Origin: JAGIBJ01 sp032119595
GTDB lineage: Bacteria; Actinomycetota; Thermoleophilia; Solirubrobacterales; Solirubrobacteraceae
Length of the DNA stretch: 64,000 nucleotides
Reading direction: 5' to 3'
NCBI GenBank assembly: GCA_032119595.1
Contig: JAUMBQ010000001.1
Location: forward strand, 372,001 to 436,000
Each line of letters begins with the position of its first letter. Position 1 is the first letter of the stretch. The position numbers and the translations under genes were made by a program. Below the pieces are notes generated by a model. It made no database searches. It saw nothing but the letters and a program-made list of their open reading frames with translations, and was not told where the DNA came from. Positions 42,213-50,511 of the stretch are shown one piece after another.

Positions 42213-43976
42213 ATGAGCAGCAGGCACCAGCGGCTGCGCCGGACGACCTTCCTTCTGATCGCCGTCGCCACCGCGGCAATCGCGCTGGTGGCGCACGCGA
42301 CCGACGTGGTCCGGCCGCTCGGCCTGCAGTCGGTCGACGTGCGGTTCGCGATCCGCGGCCCTGAGCCAGTGCCCGCCGGCGTTGCCGTCGTCGCGATCGA
42401 CGATGTGACCTTCGAAGAACTCGGTGAGCAGTGGCCGTTTCCGAGGTCACTCCACGGCCAGGTGATCAAGCGACTGAAGGCTGACGGCGCGAAGGTGATC
42501 GCCTACGACGTCCAGTTCACCGAAGCGACGGAAGCCGCCGAGGACGCTGCCCTGTACGAAGCGATCAAGGCCGGTGCCCCCGTCGTGCTGTCGACCACGG
42601 AAACGTCCGAGGACGGTGGCACGAATGTGCTCGGTGGCGACGACGTCGTCGCCAGTGCCGGCGCCCGCGCCGCCAGCACCCTCCTCGATGCCGACGGCAA
42701 CGACGTCAACCGCACGGTGCCGCACACGGTGGACCGGCTCGAGACCTTTGCGGTCGTCGCGACCGAGCTGGCCGACGGCCGCCAGGTCTCCAAGGCGCGC
42801 TTCACGGAGCCCGGTGACCGCGCCTGGATCGACTTCGCCGGTCCGCCCGGCCGAATCCTCACGGTGCCCTTCAGCCGGGTGCTTCGCGGCCAGTTCAAGC
42901 GCGGCACGTTCCGCGACCGCATCGTGGTCGTCGGGGCCACGGCGGCCTCCCTCCAGGACATCCACGCCACCTCGACCACGACCGGCGAAGCCCTCATGCC
43001 GGGCCCCGAGATCCAAGCCAGCGCCATCGACACGGTCCGCCGCGGCCTCCCGCTGCAATCCGCGCCAGGTTGGGTCGCCGCGCTCCTCATCGTGGTGATG
43101 GCGGTCGCCGTGCCGCTCGCGACCCTCTGGCTGCGCTTCCGTTGGGTCCTCACTCTCGCGGTGGTCCTCGGCGCCGCCTATGCCGGCGCGTCGATCGGTG
43201 CGTTCGGCGGCGACCTGATCCTGCCCGTCGCGGTCCCTCTGCTCGCCCTCGCGCTGGCCACGGTTACCTCGACAGCTGGGTACGCGTTGCTCACGGCCGC
43301 CGAGCGCCAGCGCACGCGCGATCTGTTCGCTCGGTTTGTCCCGGAAGCCGTGGTGAACGACGTGCTGGCCAAGGCCGACGACGACCTGCGCCTCGGCGGC
43401 CAACGCAAAGAGGGCACGGTGATGTTCTGCGACCTGCGTGGCTTCACGTCGTTCGCCGAGCGCTTGGACCCGGACCGGGTGATCGAGGTCTTGAACCAGT
43501 ACCTGTCGGAGATGAGCGACGCGATCATGGAGCAGGAGGGCACCCTCGTGGCGTTCATGGGCGACGGCATCATGGCCGTTTTCGGCGCCCCACTGGACCG
43601 CGCCGATCATGCCGATCGGGCCGTTCGAGCCGCACAGGACATGGTCGACGTGCGCCTCCCGCGCTTCAATGCCTGGCTTGAGCGCCAGGGCCTCGATCAC
43701 GCGTTCCGGATGGGCATCGGTATCAACAGCGGTCCAGTGATGAGCGGCAACGTCGGCTCCAGCACGCGCGTGGAGTACACCGCCATCGGCGACACAACGA
43801 ACACCGCCTCGCGCATCGAATCGATGACGAAGGACGAAGACGCGCAGGTCTTGTTGTCGGAGTCGACCCGCGCGGCGATGATCGACGATGGCCGCCGCGC
43901 TGCCCTGCGGAGCGTCGGCGAGCGGGCGGTACGGGGCCGGGACCAGCGAATTGTCTTGTGGACACTGACTTCTTAG
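42213..43976 (+). CDS. CHASE2-domain class III adenylate/guanylate cyclase
   Basis: A 587-residue membrane cyclase. One N-terminal helix is followed by an extracytoplasmic CHASE2 sensor domain (residues ~30-285: LQSVDVRFAIRGPEPV, KRLKADGAKVIAYDVQF, RDRIVVVGATAASLQDIHATST), then about three membrane helices (285-365) and a class III cyclase domain. Metal-binding Asp407 (VMFCDLRGFTSF) and Asp451 (GDGIMAVFGAP) are present; the ribose/transition-state block AIGDTTNTASRIES is intact. It should make cAMP (or cGMP) in response to an external signal. GGGAGG lies 8 bases before ATG 42213. The 25-base gap to the kelch-FecR gene suggests an operon. Confidence 0.9.
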   Translation: MSSRHQRLRRTTFLLIAVATAAIALVAHATDVVRPLGLQSVDVRFAIRGPEPVPAGVAVVAIDDVTFEELGEQWPFPRSLHGQVIKRLKADGAKVIAYDVQFTEATEAAEDAALYEAIKAGAPVVLSTTETSEDGGTNVLGGDDVVASAGARAASTLLDADGNDVNRTVPHTVDRLETFAVVATELADGRQVSKARFTEPGDRAWIDFAGPPGRILTVPFSRVLRGQFKRGTFRDRIVVVGATAASLQDIHATSTTTGEALMPGPEIQASAIDTVRRGLPLQSAPGWVAALLIVVMAVAVPLATLWLRFRWVLTLAVVLGAAYAGASIGAFGGDLILPVAVPLLALALATVTSTAGYALLTAAERQRTRDLFARFVPEAVVNDVLAKADDDLRLGGQRKEGTVMFCDLRGFTSFAERLDPDRVIEVLNQYLSEMSDAIMEQEGTLVAFMGDGIMAVFGAPLDRADHADRAVRAAQDMVDVRLPRFNAWLERQGLDHAFRMGIGINSGPVMSGNVGSSTRVEYTAIGDTTNTASRIESMTKDEDAQVLLSESTRAAMIDDGRRAALRSVGERAVRGRDQRIVLWTLTS

Positions 43977-44059
43977 AGCACCACCGCGCTCATAGCTCCG
44001 GCTAGCAACGCTCAAGCGCGACGGCGCGAGGCCGAGAGTCCATTTACCAGGATTTCCAG

Positions 44060-45805
44060 GTGAACCTCTCCCCTTCCATCGCTCGCGTCGCCCTGGTGCC
44101 GCTCATCGGCGCCATGTTCGCGCTCCCAGCCGCTGCCAGCGGCGCCGATCTGTACGTCGCCACCGACGGGAGCGGCAACTGCGCGACGCCCGCCTCGGCG
44201 TGCCAGCTCGCTGATGCCGTGGCCGGCGCCGCCAGCAACGATCGCATTCTCCTCGGCCCGGGTGCCCACGCACCCGCGAGCTGGGTCCAAGACCAGGCGG
44301 GCGTCACCGGCGTGACCATCATGGCCACGCCGGGCGAGGCCCGGCCGGTGCTCGACCTCTCCGCCGGGACGCTCAAGCTGACGCACGGCACCAGCCTCGT
44401 CGGCGTTGACATCGTCGCGTCCTCCAGCCGGGCGATCTATGCCATTGGCGGCACGCTCGATCATCTCCGCGTGGCCGTGAACGGCACGTACGCCATCGGC
44501 CTCGAGCTGGGCGATGGCGCCGTGCTTCGCAACAGCACCGTGGTGGCCAGCGGCACGGAATCAGTGGGAGTGACGATTACGGCGGAGTCTGCGCCAGCGG
44601 AACTCCGCGGCGCGACCATTCTCTCCAGCGGGACGGACGCCGTCGCGCTGAAAGTCCTCCCCGACCTCCCGGCGACCGCCGCGAAGGTCCGCGCCGTGAA
44701 CACGATCCTCCGCCACACGGGCAACGCGTTTGAGCTGCTCGCCTCGGCTTGGGGCGGCCAGACGGCTTCCGTCGACCTTGATCACGTCGCCTCGGATCCG
44801 GCCGCCCAGATCATCGAAGGCCCTGGCACCGAGGTCGTCTCGCGGTCCGCCGTGACCGCCAGCCCGCTCTTCATCGACCGTGCCAATGGCGATCTGCGTC
44901 AGACCGCGACGTCGCCCACGATCGACATGGGAACGCCAGACATCGACGACGACGGCGACGTGGATGGAGGCGACGAGGCGGCCGCTGGCGGTCACGACCT
45001 CGATGGCAGCGCCCGACGGCTTGGCCTCCCCGACATCGGCGCCGACGAGCGCGAGATGCCGCCACTCGTGGAGCACGTCACGCCCACGTTCAGTGAGGCG
45101 ACGGCATCCGTTTCCTTGACCGTTCAGCCGCGAGGCCTGGTGAGCGACATCGCCGCTGACTGGGGCTGGGGCGAGACGGGCTGGGTGACGACGACGGCGG
45201 TACAGGCATCGGGGAACGACCCGGTCGAGGTGACGATTCCGCTCGGCACGGTGCCAGTCGGCGAGGCGACGCTTCGCGTCAAGGCGCGGGTCTCCAACAG
45301 CGCGGGCACCCTGCTGACCCCGGCGTCGTTCTTCACGGTTCCGGTCGCGGCGCGGCCGACGCCTGCCGTCGATGTCGATCCGCTGGGTGGCTCGGGGACC
45401 GACCAGAGCCTCGGCAAGCCGGGCGGCGACGACGCCGCAGCGCCGGCCGCTCCCGCATCCCCTGCCTTCCCACGACCGGCGCTCGTCCTTCCGGGGGCGC
45501 GCCCCGATCTCATGGCCACTGCGGCCAGCCAGGCCCGCGGCATGTTCGCGTTCCGCCTGCGGTGCCGACACACGGTGTCGTGCCGCGGGACGGTCCTGCT
45601 GACGCGGATCGGTGCGGTTCGCACGCACACGTTCAAGATTCCCCCGGGCGACGTTCGGACCGTGCATCTCTCGCTCACGTCCGATCAGGCCGCGCGGGTG
45701 CGCAAGGCAGGCAAGCGCGGACTGCGCGCCCTGCTTGAGGTGCGGTCGCTTGACGACGGCAGCACCTGGACCGCCGTGCGGCTCTTCTCGAGCCGCTTCG
45801 GCTGA
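44060..45805 (+). CDS. Secreted right-handed beta-helix protein with Ig-like region
   Basis: A 581-residue exported protein. The signal peptide is VALVPLIGAMFALPAAASGA. The N-terminal block DLYVATDGSGNCATPASACQLADAVAGA and the repeated short beta-strands up to residue ~275 resemble choice-of-anchor-Q/pectate-lyase-like beta-helix proteins (Asp-rich DIDDDGDVDGGDEAAAGG marks the end). A Ca-binding-like DDDGD loop and an Ig-like stretch follow (residues ~290-420), then a Pro/Ala linker and a Thr/Arg-rich C-terminal beta domain. The CRHTVSCRG pair may form a disulfide. AGGA precedes GTG 44060. Probably a surface protein; it may be under the same control as the cyclase gene. Confidence 0.65.
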   Translation: MNLSPSIARVALVPLIGAMFALPAAASGADLYVATDGSGNCATPASACQLADAVAGAASNDRILLGPGAHAPASWVQDQAGVTGVTIMATPGEARPVLDLSAGTLKLTHGTSLVGVDIVASSSRAIYAIGGTLDHLRVAVNGTYAIGLELGDGAVLRNSTVVASGTESVGVTITAESAPAELRGATILSSGTDAVALKVLPDLPATAAKVRAVNTILRHTGNAFELLASAWGGQTASVDLDHVASDPAAQIIEGPGTEVVSRSAVTASPLFIDRANGDLRQTATSPTIDMGTPDIDDDGDVDGGDEAAAGGHDLDGSARRLGLPDIGADEREMPPLVEHVTPTFSEATASVSLTVQPRGLVSDIAADWGWGETGWVTTTAVQASGNDPVEVTIPLGTVPVGEATLRVKARVSNSAGTLLTPASFFTVPVAARPTPAVDVDPLGGSGTDQSLGKPGGDDAAAPAAPASPAFPRPALVLPGARPDLMATAASQARGMFAFRLRCRHTVSCRGTVLLTRIGAVRTHTFKIPPGDVRTVHLSLTSDQAARVRKAGKRGLRALLEVRSLDDGSTWTAVRLFSSRFG

Positions 45806-45840
45806 GCGCCACCAAGGTTGGAGGACCCCGCGAACCACAA

Positions 45841-45872
45841 CGGGGGCACCGGCCAAATGGCCGATGCCCCCG
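45841..45872. terminator. Bidirectional hairpin between convergent genes
   Basis: CGGGGGCA (45841-45848) pairs with TGCCCCCG (45865-45872). Inside, after a C/A mismatch, CGGCC pairs with GGCCG around AAAT. This 32-base hairpin lies between the stops of the beta-helix gene and the acyl-CoA dehydrogenase gene and can serve both. Confidence 0.65.
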
Positions 45873-45927
45873 TCGCAGGGTGCTGTGCGCCGGGGCTCAG
45901 CCCAGGCGCGCGACTGAGATGTCGGTG

Positions 45928-47190
45928 TTAGCGGATCCGCATGCCGGAGATGGCGCGCGAGATCACGAGGCGCTGGATCTCCGAGGTGCCCTCGAAGATC
46001 TCGTAGATGCGCGAGTCGCGGTGCATGCGCTCGACGGGGTACTCGCGGGTGTAGCCCACGCCGCCGAGGATCTGCATGGCCTCACCGGTCGCCCAGGTGG
46101 CAACCTGGCCGGCCTTGAGCTTCGCCATCGAGCCTTCGGCGTTCTCGAACTTCGGGGTCTCGCCGCGGAAGATGCCGGCGCCCATCCAGGCTGCGCGCCA
46201 CACGAGGAGGCGAGCTGCGTCGATCTCCATCTTCATGTCGGCGAGCTTGAAAGCGATCGCCTGGTTGTCGATGATCGGGCGACCGAACTGCTCACGGCCC
46301 TTGGCGTACTCGAGCGCGTAGTCGTACGCAGCGCGAGCGATGCCGAGCGCCTGCGCGCCGACGGTCGGGCGGGAAGCCTCGAACGTCGCCATCGAGGCGT
46401 TGCCCTTGGAGCGGGTGCCCTCACGAGCGCGAGCGAGGCGCGCGTCGAGCTTGTCCTTGCCGCCGAGCAGGGCGGAGCCGGGGACACGGCAGTCGTCGAG
46501 GAGGACGTCCGACGTGTGCGAAGCACGGAGACCGTGCTTGTACATCTTGGAGCCCTGCGTGATGCCCTTGGTCTCGTCCTTGGAGATCACGAAGGCCGCG
46601 TGGCCGCGAGCCTTGAGGGTCGGGTCGACCGTGGCGATGACGACGTGGACGTCGGCGATGCCGCCGTTCGTGGCCCATGCCTTCTGGCCGTTGAGGACCC
46701 ACTCGTCGGTCTTCTCGTCGTACTTCGCCGTGGTGCGGATGGCGGAGACGTCGGAGCCGGAGGCCGGCTCGGAGGAGCAGAACGCCGCGACCTTGATGTC
46801 GGTCTTGGTGCCGAAGCAGCGCGGGATCCACTCGCCGATCTGGTCGCCGGTGCCCTGGCCGAGGATCGAGGCGACGGCGAGCGTGGTGCCCATGATCGCC
46901 ATGCCGATGCCGGCGTCGCCCCAGAAGAGCTCTTCCTGGACGACCGGGAGGGTCAGACCGCTCGGATCGGCCCAGATCTGCGCGAGACCGTCGAGGGAGT
47001 AGAGGTCGATGTTGGCGGCCTCCTGGATGATCTCCCAGGGGGTTTCTTCCTTCTCGTCCCACTCGTGCGCGGCGGGGCGCACCGTGTTGGCCGCGAAATC
47101 ATGGATCCAGTCCTTGATCGCGAGCTGGTCCTCGTTGAGCGCGAACCCGATCTGGGTCGTCGTCTCAGTGCTTTCTTCGGTGGTGCTCAT
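45928..47190 (-). CDS. Acyl-CoA dehydrogenase
   Basis: A 420-residue flavoenzyme that oxidises acyl-CoA to trans-enoyl-CoA in beta-oxidation. It has FCSSEPASGSDVSAIRTTA and KAWATNGGIADVHVVIA (FAD/substrate blocks), the signature GGVGYTREYPVERMHRDSRIYEIFEGTSEIQR with the catalytic Glu in FEGTSE, and the conserved QAIAFKLADMKMEIDAARLLVWRAAW. Chain-length specificity cannot be told. GAGG precedes ATG 47190. The gene is divergent from a TetR regulator across a palindrome at 47256-47278, so it is probably repressed by that regulator and induced by an acyl-CoA ligand. Confidence 0.93.
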   Translation of the reverse strand: MSTTEESTETTTQIGFALNEDQLAIKDWIHDFAANTVRPAAHEWDEKEETPWEIIQEAANIDLYSLDGLAQIWADPSGLTLPVVQEELFWGDAGIGMAIMGTTLAVASILGQGTGDQIGEWIPRCFGTKTDIKVAAFCSSEPASGSDVSAIRTTAKYDEKTDEWVLNGQKAWATNGGIADVHVVIATVDPTLKARGHAAFVISKDETKGITQGSKMYKHGLRASHTSDVLLDDCRVPGSALLGGKDKLDARLARAREGTRSKGNASMATFEASRPTVGAQALGIARAAYDYALEYAKGREQFGRPIIDNQAIAFKLADMKMEIDAARLLVWRAAWMGAGIFRGETPKFENAEGSMAKLKAGQVATWATGEAMQILGGVGYTREYPVERMHRDSRIYEIFEGTSEIQRLVISRAISGMRIR

Positions 47191-47255
47191 GATCCTCGAA
47201 GGGGAACGTGGTGTGAACGGGAAGCGACGGGGCCGGGAGCCCGACGCCGTGACCG

Positions 47256-47278
47256 GAGTGTAACCGACGTTTACACTC
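47256..47278. promoter_or_regulatory. TetR operator, GAGTGTAA-N7-TTACACTC
   Basis: A perfect 8-base inverted repeat with a 7-base centre lies between the divergent acyl-CoA dehydrogenase and TetR genes. Behind it CTGGTTAAAA and CTGGTTACG form a short direct repeat at 47291-47309. The position suits a fatty-acid-responsive repressor of the FadR/TetR sort. Confidence 0.65.
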
Positions 47279-47305
47279 GTCGTCCACCCACTGGTTAAAA
47301 CTGGT

Positions 47306-47311
47306 TACGAT
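47306..47311 (+). promoter_or_regulatory. -10-like hexamer of the TetR gene
   Basis: TACGAT ends 6 bases before the GTG at 47318, again the leaderless arrangement. No -35 is obvious. Confidence 0.35.
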
Positions 47312-47317
47312 GGAGCC

Positions 47318-47998
47318 GTGGCAAGTGGCTCACGACAGTCCCAGACCCGGCGCGAACGGCGCACCGAGATCATCGACGTCACCCGTGCGCTGCTCGACAA
47401 GCAGGGCGTGCAGGACGCTCCGATCGATCAGATCGCGCGCGCCGCTGGGATTAACAAGGCGCAAATCTACCGCTACTTCGAGAGCAAGGACGAACTCCTT
47501 GCGCTCACGCTCGACCGCTACCTGCAGGAGCTCGATGCCGAGCTCGGCAAGACGGCGGTATTCACCGATCCCGTCGAGCGCCTCGACGAGCAGATCCGCA
47601 CGCTCATCGACTACACCGTCGACCATCCCGCGTTCCTGGACTGCACCTTTGCGCTGATGCGTCAGCCGGCTGGCGAGCTGACCGCAGCGATGAGCGAAGG
47701 CGCGATGTTCCGCCTCGGCCGCGCCCTGGGCCGATGCGTCGACCACGTCGCCCAGGTGCTTCGCGACGGCGTCGAGGCCGGCGTGTTCGTGGCCAACGAT
47801 CCCGAGACGCTCGCCAACCTCTTCTGCGCGCAGGCCCTGGGAATTCTCCAGCTCGGCCGCGTCGGTGCCGGCGTCCGGATGACGGGCGGCGGCTTCCCGG
47901 AGATCTTCCCGCTCGACCGTGAGTTCATCCGCGAGGCGTGCCGCAACGGCGTCCTCGCGAGCGTCGGCGCGTCACGCCAACGCGGCGCCGCCGCGTAG
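47318..47998 (+). CDS. TetR-family regulator, probably of acyl-CoA metabolism
   Basis: A 226-residue repressor with helix-turn-helix residues ~13-58 (TEIIDVTRALLDKQGVQDAPIDQIARAAGINKAQIYRYFESKDELLALT). The long C-terminal ligand domain is like those of acyl-CoA-responsive TetR proteins (EIIDV, FLDCTFALMRQP). It is divergent from an acyl-CoA dehydrogenase, and the palindrome at 47256-47278 lies between them. GTG 47318 has no proper Shine-Dalgarno. Downstream lies the tandem repeat array. The ligand is inferred from context only. Confidence 0.85.
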   Translation: MASGSRQSQTRRERRTEIIDVTRALLDKQGVQDAPIDQIARAAGINKAQIYRYFESKDELLALTLDRYLQELDAELGKTAVFTDPVERLDEQIRTLIDYTVDHPAFLDCTFALMRQPAGELTAAMSEGAMFRLGRALGRCVDHVAQVLRDGVEAGVFVANDPETLANLFCAQALGILQLGRVGAGVRMTGGGFPEIFPLDREFIREACRNGVLASVGASRQRGAAA

Positions 47999-48056
47999 GC
48001 GGGCGGTCCAGGAACGCGAGCGACTCCGGCTCCCAAGCGAGCGGCTCGGGCCAGCG

Positions 48057-48247
48057 AAGTTGGGTTGGATACGGCTGGCATGGCCAGCTCAAACCAACCC
48101 AACTTCCCAAACCGCAGCGGCCCACCAAAACCGGGCTGGATACGGCTGGCATGGCCAGCTGATTCCAACCCAACTTCCCAAACCGCAGTGGCCCGCCAAA
48201 ACTGGGTTGGATACGGCTGGCATGGCCAGCTGATTCCTGCCCAACTT
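48057..48247. repeat. 71-bp palindromic tandem repeat, three copies
   Basis: Three units with a period of 71 bases; the core GGATACGGCTGGCATGGCC begins at 48067, 48138 and 48209 and is identical in all three. Each unit is a nested palindrome: the first has AAGTTGGGTTGG (48057-48068) perfectly paired with CCAACCCAACTT (48094-48105), enclosing GCTGGC-ATG-GCCAGC (48074-48088). The outer left arm degrades in copies 2 and 3 while the inner hairpin stays intact. Units are separated by CCCAAACCGCAGTGGCCCGCC-like spacers. The array fills the gap between the TetR gene and the DtxR-like gene. It looks like a REP-type element, not CRISPR. Confidence 0.85.
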
Positions 48248-48276
48248 GCCGGCGCGCGCGCCGTCGCCGGCGGTCG

Positions 48277-48870
48277 CTACTGGGCCTGATGAGCCTCGTC
48301 GGCACGCGTAGCTGGGGCAGCCTCGTCGGCCGGCAGGCTGTTGTACCAATCGGTGAGCCGGCGGCCGAGGATCGGGGAGAGGGTCGCGGCGAGCTGATGG
48401 GCCTCTTCGTCGGCCGCAGCGTCGTCCATACCGAGCACGTCGTGGGCGAGACGGCGGGCGGCGCGCCGGCGGGTGCTGAGGACGAGCGCCGTGCTCATGC
48501 CGTCTGCGGTGAGCCGGAGGGGATGGCGCTCGACGAGCCCCATGGTCGCGAGTCGCCCGACCATCTCGTGGGCCGACGGCGTGCTGACGCCGAGCTTGCG
48601 AGCGACCGCGGCGGCAGTCAGACGTGGCTCATCGCGGTCGACCTCGAAGATCGCCAAGAGATAACGCGCGGTCGACACGGTCGACGCGACGCACGGATGC
48701 GCCTGGGTAGGCGGAATGTCGTGTTGGGGATGGCTTCTCGGCACGAGAGCTGCGAGTGGATCCGGAAGGCTCGGATCGTCGTCGCCCACCGAGGATAGAC
48801 CGTGGGCCACCCGACGCGCGGAGAATTCAGGCCTACGCGTCATCTGGTGCATCGTGGTGATCGCTGGCAC
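48277..48870 (-). CDS. DtxR-like regulator with degenerate metal ligands
   Basis: A winged-helix protein matching the DtxR/MntR family: ARYLLAIFEVDRDEPRLTAAAVARKLGVSTPSAHEMVGRLATMGLVERHP aligns with the DNA-binding domain. LSTRRRAARRLAHDVLGMDDAAADEEAHQLAATLSPILGRRL aligns with the dimerisation and metal-binding helices. By eye, however, DtxR His79, Glu83, His98, Cys102, Glu105 and His106 fall on Arg, Arg, Asp, His, Ala and Ala. It therefore probably does not sense iron as DtxR does. The DtxR-like part starts about residue 65; the 60-residue front part is low-complexity, so the true start may be a GTG at 48744 or 48678. It overlaps the siderophore-interacting protein gene by 38 bases. Confidence 0.65.
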   Translation of the reverse strand: MPAITTMHQMTRRPEFSARRVAHGLSSVGDDDPSLPDPLAALVPRSHPQHDIPPTQAHPCVASTVSTARYLLAIFEVDRDEPRLTAAAVARKLGVSTPSAHEMVGRLATMGLVERHPLRLTADGMSTALVLSTRRRAARRLAHDVLGMDDAAADEEAHQLAATLSPILGRRLTDWYNSLPADEAAPATRADEAHQAQ

Positions 48871-49633
48871 CGAGCTTCCAGTACCCCGTCACCTTGGTCG
48901 CGCCCTTCGGCAGCCCGCGTTCTTGGCGCAGGTGTCGGCGCAGGGTGCGTGCCGCGTCAGCCTCCGCGGCGACCCAGGTGTAGCCGTCTCCGTCGGGCAG
49001 CTGAAGACCAAGGATCTCCTCGACCAACGCCACGCCCGGCACGGACGCGCCGCGATGGAGCCAGCGAAGATCGACCTCGACGCCCGCAGCTGGCGCGAGC
49101 GCAACTTCGTCGGCGGTGCCATCAACTTCGATGCGAACGATGGCCACCGCGCCGGCGGGCAGCCCTTCCAGGCGTCGCGCGATTGACGGGATCGCCGTCT
49201 CGTCGCCCGCCAGCAAGTACCACGCGGGCTCACCCTCGACGACCGCCGACCCCCGTGGTCCGACCTGTCCGACCTGCGTGCCGACGACGGCCGCCGCCGC
49301 CCACGTGGCACCCGGCCCGTCGCCATGGACGACGATGTCGATCACCAGCTCACCGGCCTCCGGGTCGAAGCGACGCGGCGTGTAGTCGCGCATGGGCGGG
49401 CGCTGCTCCGTGCGACTGATGCCTTGCGGGCCCAACTCTGGCAGCTCGATCACCGTCTGTCCGGGGAACGGGAAGATCAGTTTCACGTGATCATCGGGCG
49501 CTGCGCTGGCAAAGTCTTCGAGTGGGCCGGTCAGGGTGACGCGCCGCATCGACGGCGTGAGGTCCTCGATCGCGCTGACGGTCAGCAGGCGGACCGCAAG
49601 CGGGTGGCGGACGCGCTCGATCGTGAAGGTCAT
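48833..49633 (-). CDS. Siderophore-interacting protein (NADPH/FAD ferric-siderophore reductase)
   Basis: A 266-residue cytosolic flavoprotein that releases iron from imported ferric siderophores by reduction. It starts with the FAD domain (VRRVTLTGPLEDFASAAPDDHVKLIFP, MRDYTPRRFDPEAGELVIDIVVHGDGPG, with RDYTPR the FAD motif), then the SIP C-terminal NAD(P) domain (WYLLAGDETAIPSIARRLEGLP; GYTWVAAEADAARTLRRHLRQERGLP). The family is ViuB/YqjH-like. It overlaps the upstream gene by 4 bases (ATGA) and the DtxR-like gene by 38, so it belongs to the minus-strand iron operon that starts near the iron box. Confidence 0.93.
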   Translation of the reverse strand: MTFTIERVRHPLAVRLLTVSAIEDLTPSMRRVTLTGPLEDFASAAPDDHVKLIFPFPGQTVIELPELGPQGISRTEQRPPMRDYTPRRFDPEAGELVIDIVVHGDGPGATWAAAAVVGTQVGQVGPRGSAVVEGEPAWYLLAGDETAIPSIARRLEGLPAGAVAIVRIEVDGTADEVALAPAAGVEVDLRWLHRGASVPGVALVEEILGLQLPDGDGYTWVAAEADAARTLRRHLRQERGLPKGATKVTGYWKLGASDHHDAPDDA

Positions 49634-50511
49634 TGCGTCACCGTGATGGTCTGCTTGATCCGCTCGCCGGTGGCGTCAGTGATCTCGACGACCGCCTTGA
49701 AGGCCTTGCGTCGCCGCAGCACCGCCGCGCCATCGGCCGTCAATCGAAGCGTGATCGTCGCCTGGCCAACCTTCTCCACCAGGTAGGACTCGCGGGCAAA
49801 CAGGTCTCGCCGCTTCCTCGCTCCCCGTCCGATCTTGAACGCCTCAAGCGTCCGCACCCGAAGCCGGCCGGCGGAGCCTGCAGGGCCTGCGGCCAGCCGG
49901 AGCTTCGCCTTCGATCGCTTCACCACGACGGTCGTTCGGGTCACCTCCACCAGCGGCGCCTTTGCCACTGGCGGCGCCTGCCCCGGAGCCTGGCCTGGCG
50001 GCGTGCTCCCGCCATTGGGCGTCGGCGTGGGGGTCGGCGCGCCGGGCGCTGGCGCAGGCGTCGGCACCTGCGGCGCACCACCGGCCTCAACGACCTTGAA
50101 GTCGGCGTGCAGGCTTCGCGGCTGGCCGGACAGCAGCCGGATCCAGTGATCGCCCACGCCCACCGGCGTGGATGGGTTGAGCTGCGAGAGATCGATGACG
50201 CCGGAGACGGTCCCGTCGGCCGCCCCGGTGACGACCGTGAGCACGTCGACGCTGCCACCCTTCTTGAAGACGGCGCCGTCGTCGATCTTGACGCTCACCT
50301 CCTCGCCGGCGGCGAATCCGGCGCCGGTAAACACGACATGGCCTCCCGACACCACCTCCGCTGGCGCCACGACGACGGTGGCGCCAGCGGGATTGTCCTT
50401 CGCGCCGCCTGGCGGGATTGCCAAGGCGACCGGCGCACCAACCGCAAGCGCCAAGAGGCCGACCACGAGCGGACCTCGGACCGGACGATCCCAGCGGCCA
50501 ACGGCCCTCAC
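49630..50511 (-). CDS. Secreted Ig-like protein of the iron locus, with Pro-rich linker
   Basis: A 293-residue exported protein with no recognised family. GTG 50511 overlaps the previous stop (GTGA) and gives a signal peptide (RGPLVVGLLALAVGAPVALA). Residues ~30-140 resemble the neighbouring protein: SGGHVVFTGAGFAAGEEVSVKIDDGAVF and GDHWIRLLSGQPRSLHADFKV. A Pro/Thr linker (PTPAPAPGAPTPTPTP) leads to a second domain (TRTTVVVKRSKAKLRLAAG, ARESYLVEKVGQATITLRL). It is cotranscribed with a siderophore-interacting protein. The likely place is the cell surface; a role in binding siderophore or heme is a guess. Confidence 0.6.
   Translation of the reverse strand: MRAVGRWDRPVRGPLVVGLLALAVGAPVALAIPPGGAKDNPAGATVVVAPAEVVSGGHVVFTGAGFAAGEEVSVKIDDGAVFKKGGSVDVLTVVTGAADGTVSGVIDLSQLNPSTPVGVGDHWIRLLSGQPRSLHADFKVVEAGGAPQVPTPAPAPGAPTPTPTPNGGSTPPGQAPGQAPPVAKAPLVEVTRTTVVVKRSKAKLRLAAGPAGSAGRLRVRTLEAFKIGRGARKRRDLFARESYLVEKVGQATITLRLTADGAAVLRRRKAFKAVVEITDATGERIKQTITVTQ

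Noticed and set aside
48057..48247. Possible CRISPR array
   Set aside because: Period is 71 bases with palindromic units and near-identical spacers; there are only three copies and no cas genes.
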